Shown here one piece after another: positions 4,118 through 7,102 of a DNA stretch of 7,102 nt. Both the position numbers and the translations under genes were made by a program. A model generated the notes under the pieces. That model had not been told where the DNA came from and made no database searches. It saw only the letters and a program-made list of their open reading frames with translations. The stretch is from Tidjanibacter sp. (GTDB lineage: Bacteria > Bacteroidota > Bacteroidia > Bacteroidales > Rikenellaceae): NCBI GenBank assembly GCA_017630115.1, contig JAGBVY010000005.1, positions 1 through 7,102 of the forward strand, read 5' to 3'. Position 1 is the first letter of the stretch; every line of letters starts with the position of its first letter.

Positions 4118-7102
4118 ATGACCAAAATACTCGGACTTGACCTTGGCACCAACTCCATCGGTTGGGCTATAACTGAACAAAATGAAGATACTTTTACTCT
4201 GTTGGATAAGGGTGTTGATATTTTCCAAGAGGGTGTTGCTCGAACAAAATCGGGCGAAGAACCTATGGTTAAAACTCGCACCAATGCTCGTGCGTTGCGT
4301 AGGCACTATTATCGTCGCAGACTCCGCAAAATTGAACTATTGAAAGTCCTTGTTAAGCATAACCTATGCCCCCATTTGAGCAAAGAGCAACTCGATGAGT
4401 GGAGATACAATAAGAATTATCCTCTGGCTGAGGATTTTTTGCAGTGGTTGCATAGTGGTAGTGGCGATGACCAGAATCCCTATGCCGATCGCTATGTAGC
4501 ATTAACCAAAACACTCGATTTGAACATCCAAACCGACCGCTATACGCTTGGTCGTGCGCTATATCACTTGGCACAAAGGCGAGGTTTTTTGAGTAATCGA
4601 AAGGATGCCAGCAATAGTGATGATGGTGTGGTTAACGGTGCTATCGGCAAGTTGGACAAGGATATGGAGGAGGCTGGCTGTACATATCTTGGCGAGTTCT
4701 ATTATAAGCTGTTCCTTGCGGGCGAGAAGATTCGCACGGGCGATGGTTATGGTTACGCAGGTCGTGTTGATCACTACGAAAAGGAGTTTAATGCGATTTG
4801 CGAAACGCAGAATTTATCTGCCGAGTTGCGCAAGGCGCTGCACCGTGCTATATTCTTCCAACGCCCCCTCAAATCGCAAAAAGGATTGGTTGGTGGTTGT
4901 ACCTTCGAGAAGAGTAAGGCTCGTTGCCCCATTTCACATCCTCTCTTCGAGGAGTTTAGGATGTGGTCATTTATCAACAACATCAAAATAAAAACTCCAT
5001 ATGATAACGAACTGCGAATGTTGTCGGCCGAGGAGATCGAACAGATAAAGCCACTTTTCTTGCGAAAAAGCAAAGAACATTTCGACTTTGAAGATATTGC
5101 CAAAAAGTTGTCGGGCGGCAAGAAGAACTCATACGCTCACATTACCGACAGGGTTGATGCACCCTATAAATTCAACTTCAAGATGTCGCAGAATGTGTCG
5201 GGCTCGCCTGTCAGTGCGTATCTGAAAGATATTTTTGGAGATGAGTGGCTCACCACGATGTGTAGCCTTTACACCAAAGGCGAAGACAAAACTCCTTTCC
5301 AGATTTTGAATGATGTTTGGCACATTTTGTTCTCCTTTGACAATGATGACAAATTGGGTAATTGGGCTGTGGAGAATTTGCAACTTTCCGAAGAGCAAGT
5401 CAAGGTGTTTTTGAAAATCCCCATCAAACAGGGCTATGCTTCTTTGAGCCTCAATGCCATCAACAAGATTTTACCCTACCTGCGTGCGGGTTATCGCTAC
5501 GACGAGGCGGTGTTTGTTGCCAATTTGGAAAAGGTCGTACCTGCAAATGTTTGGGCAAGCGAAACAAAACGAGTGCAAATTATTGATAATGTGGTTGATA
5601 CCGTTGCTAATTTTCAGCCTTCAAAACCAGGCGAAACCAAGGAAGATGCTATTTACTCCACCCTGCTTGAATGTGGACTCTATGGCGACGAATTGAGAAT
5701 GGAGAAACTATATCATCCCTCAAAAGTTGAGTCCTACAAAGATGCACAACCCAACAAAGAGGGACAGCTTCTTCTTGGCTCGCCTCGCACATCTTCGATT
5801 CGCAACCCTATGGCTATGCGCGCTCTGTTCCGCCTGCGAGCGTTGGTTAATCAACTATTGAGAGATGGCAAAATCGACAAACATACCAAGATTAACATCG
5901 AGTTTGCAAGAGGCCTTAACGATTCCAACAAACGAAAGGCCATTGAGAACTACCAACGAGAAAATGAGAAGAAACGTCAAGAGTATGCCGATGAAATAAA
6001 AAAGTTATTCAAGGATGAATGTGGTTGCGACATCATCCCCACCGAAGATGATATCTTAAAATATCAGCTATGGATTGAGCAAAACACACGGTGTCTTTAC
6101 ACAGGCGAACAAATCGGGATTTGCGACTTTATAGGCCCCAATCCAAGGTATGACATAGAACATACTGTGCCACGCTCGCGCGGTGGTGACAATTCGCAGA
6201 TGAATAAAACGCTCTGCCAGGCACAATTCAACCGAGATATCAAACGCGGGATGTTGCCTTCGGAACTTGCCAATCATAAAGAGATTTTGGCTCATATCGA
6301 AGAACTCGGTTGGCAAGCGGAAATAGAAAAACTCGAAAAACAAATTTTCGGTTGTATCCGCTCTGCCAGAAGTGCTGCAACAAAAGATGCCAAAGATAAA
6401 GCAATCAAAGACCGCCACTACTATCGTATGAAACTCGACTACCTGCGAGGCAAGTTGATGCGCTTTACAATGACGGAGGTGCCCGATGGTTTCAGTAATC
6501 GTCAAGGCGTTGATATTGGTATTATTGGCAGGTATGCCAAAATGTATCTCGAAACGGTATTTGATAGAGTTTATACGATCAAGGGTGCCACAACTGCCGA
6601 TTTCCGCAAGATGTGGGGATTGCAGGAGGAGTACGCCAAGAAGGAACGTGTAAATCATATCCATCACTGCATAGACGCCATTACAATTGCTTGCATTGGT
6701 GCGGGCACCTATGCCAAGTGGGCGCAATTCCAGAGTGATACAGAACGCTACTATTGGCATCGTGACCAAAAACCCGTTTTTGCCAAACCTTGGGATACCT
6801 TTACCGAAGATGTAAAGGCTATTGCAGAAGAATTGCTTGTGTCGCACCACACTGCCGACAATCTTCCCAAACACACCAAGAAAAAGTTGCGTGTAAGGGG
6901 CGAGATTCAGTATAACGAGAATGGTGAAATAAAGTATATTCAGGGCGACACTGCTCGTGGCTCGTTGCATCAGCAGACCTTCTATGGAGCAATTCAACGA
7001 GATGACGAGATAAAATATGTGGTGCGAAAGGCGTTGAGTTCTCTGCAACCTGCCGATGTGGACAAGATTGTCGATGATGCTGTGCGTGAGTGCGTAAAGA
7101 GA
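4118..7102 (+). CDS. cas9: CRISPR-associated endonuclease Cas9, probably type II-C (3' end beyond window)
   Basis: This is the RNA-guided DNA nuclease that cuts both strands of invading DNA. The frame is open for 995 codons to the window edge with no stop. RuvC-I is ILGLDLGTNSIGWAI with catalytic Asp8. An arginine-rich bridge helix follows (about 52-75, RALRRHYYRRRLRK), then the recognition lobe beginning with the conserved LAQRRGFLSNRK (151-162). RuvC-II is INIEFARGLN with Glu595. The HNH domain reads YDIEHTVPRSRGGDNSQMNK: catalytic His682, with Asn696 and Asn705 at the same +14 and +23 spacing as in SpCas9. RuvC-III is HHCIDAITIA with His850 and Asp853. RGSLHQQTFYGAI (about 954-966) begins the C-terminal PAM-interacting part. 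All nuclease residues are present, so it should be active; residue 681 is Glu where SpCas9 has Asp839. ATG 4118 is chosen because no in-frame ATG lies between it and the stop at 4028-4030, and RuvC-I begins at residue 4. A tracrRNA lies just upstream, divergent. Codon use is more A/T-rich than in the GH13 genes. Subtype II-C is inferred from compact size and host, not from cas neighbours. Confidence 0.97.
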   Translation, partial: MTKILGLDLGTNSIGWAITEQNEDTFTLLDKGVDIFQEGVARTKSGEEPMVKTRTNARALRRHYYRRRLRKIELLKVLVKHNLCPHLSKEQLDEWRYNKNYPLAEDFLQWLHSGSGDDQNPYADRYVALTKTLDLNIQTDRYTLGRALYHLAQRRGFLSNRKDASNSDDGVVNGAIGKLDKDMEEAGCTYLGEFYYKLFLAGEKIRTGDGYGYAGRVDHYEKEFNAICETQNLSAELRKALHRAIFFQRPLKSQKGLVGGCTFEKSKARCPISHPLFEEFRMWSFINNIKIKTPYDNELRMLSAEEIEQIKPLFLRKSKEHFDFEDIAKKLSGGKKNSYAHITDRVDAPYKFNFKMSQNVSGSPVSAYLKDIFGDEWLTTMCSLYTKGEDKTPFQILNDVWHILFSFDNDDKLGNWAVENLQLSEEQVKVFLKIPIKQGYASLSLNAINKILPYLRAGYRYDEAVFVANLEKVVPANVWASETKRVQIIDNVVDTVANFQPSKPGETKEDAIYSTLLECGLYGDELRMEKLYHPSKVESYKDAQPNKEGQLLLGSPRTSSIRNPMAMRALFRLRALVNQLLRDGKIDKHTKINIEFARGLNDSNKRKAIENYQRENEKKRQEYADEIKKLFKDECGCDIIPTEDDILKYQLWIEQNTRCLYTGEQIGICDFIGPNPRYDIEHTVPRSRGGDNSQMNKTLCQAQFNRDIKRGMLPSELANHKEILAHIEELGWQAEIEKLEKQIFGCIRSARSAATKDAKDKAIKDRHYYRMKLDYLRGKLMRFTMTEVPDGFSNRQGVDIGIIGRYAKMYLETVFDRVYTIKGATTADFRKMWGLQEEYAKKERVNHIHHCIDAITIACIGAGTYAKWAQFQSDTERYYWHRDQKPVFAKPWDTFTEDVKAIAEELLVSHHTADNLPKHTKKKLRVRGEIQYNENGEIKYIQGDTARGSLHQQTFYGAIQRDDEIKYVVRKALSSLQPADVDKIVDDAVRECVKR

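Noticed and set aside
6068..7048. 326-codon open frame on the minus strand
   Set aside because: It lies wholly inside cas9, whose catalytic motifs prove the + strand frame. Its translation resembles no family and it has no plausible promoter or ribosome site.

Overview
The window looks like chromosomal DNA of a Bacteroidetes bacterium, most likely a gut-type member of the Bacteroidales. Three things point there: promoters of the Bacteroidetes pattern (a TTTG-like -33 box and a TAnnTTTG -7 box), start codons preceded by A/T-rich leaders without a strong Shine-Dalgarno sequence, and short lipoprotein-type signal peptides on starch-active enzymes. Genus cannot be fixed from the sequence alone.

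Left part (1-3801): after a short gene-free leader with a recognisable promoter (94-122) come two genes on the + strand, 23 bases apart. Both encode exported GH13 (alpha-amylase family) glycoside hydrolases with complete catalytic machinery. The first (203-2329, 708 aa) has an extra N-terminal beta-rich region; the second (2353-3747, 464 aa) is a compact catalytic barrel plus C-terminal domain. A strong intrinsic terminator (3774-3801) closes this operon. Together the enzymes probably cut alpha-glucans or maltodextrins in the cell envelope.

Middle part (3802-4117): a gene-free stretch with a clear internal layout. First comes a quiet spacer with a 29-base imperfect inverted repeat. Then, on the minus strand, lies a compact RNA gene that I read as the tracrRNA of a type II CRISPR-Cas system: promoter at 4052-4082, anti-repeat at about 4045-4021, a nexus-like mini-hairpin, a second small hairpin, and a UUCG-capped intrinsic terminator at 3961-3989. 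The two terminators face each other, so 3802-3960 is probably little transcribed.

Right part (4118-7102): a cas9 gene on the + strand, divergent from the tracrRNA and open to the right edge of the window (995 codons, no stop). All RuvC and HNH catalytic positions are present, so the nuclease is predicted to be active. Its compact architecture and Bacteroidetes context suggest subtype II-C. No CRISPR array, cas1 or cas2 lies in the window; they would be expected beyond the right edge. The anti-repeat predicts how the missing repeat begins (about GTTGTGGTAAGATGTAG). The most interesting part is the tracrRNA/cas9 intergenic region. There the tracrRNA -7 box sits inside a sequence that mimics the CRISPR repeat, so a longer transcript could fold into a natural single-guide-like RNA.
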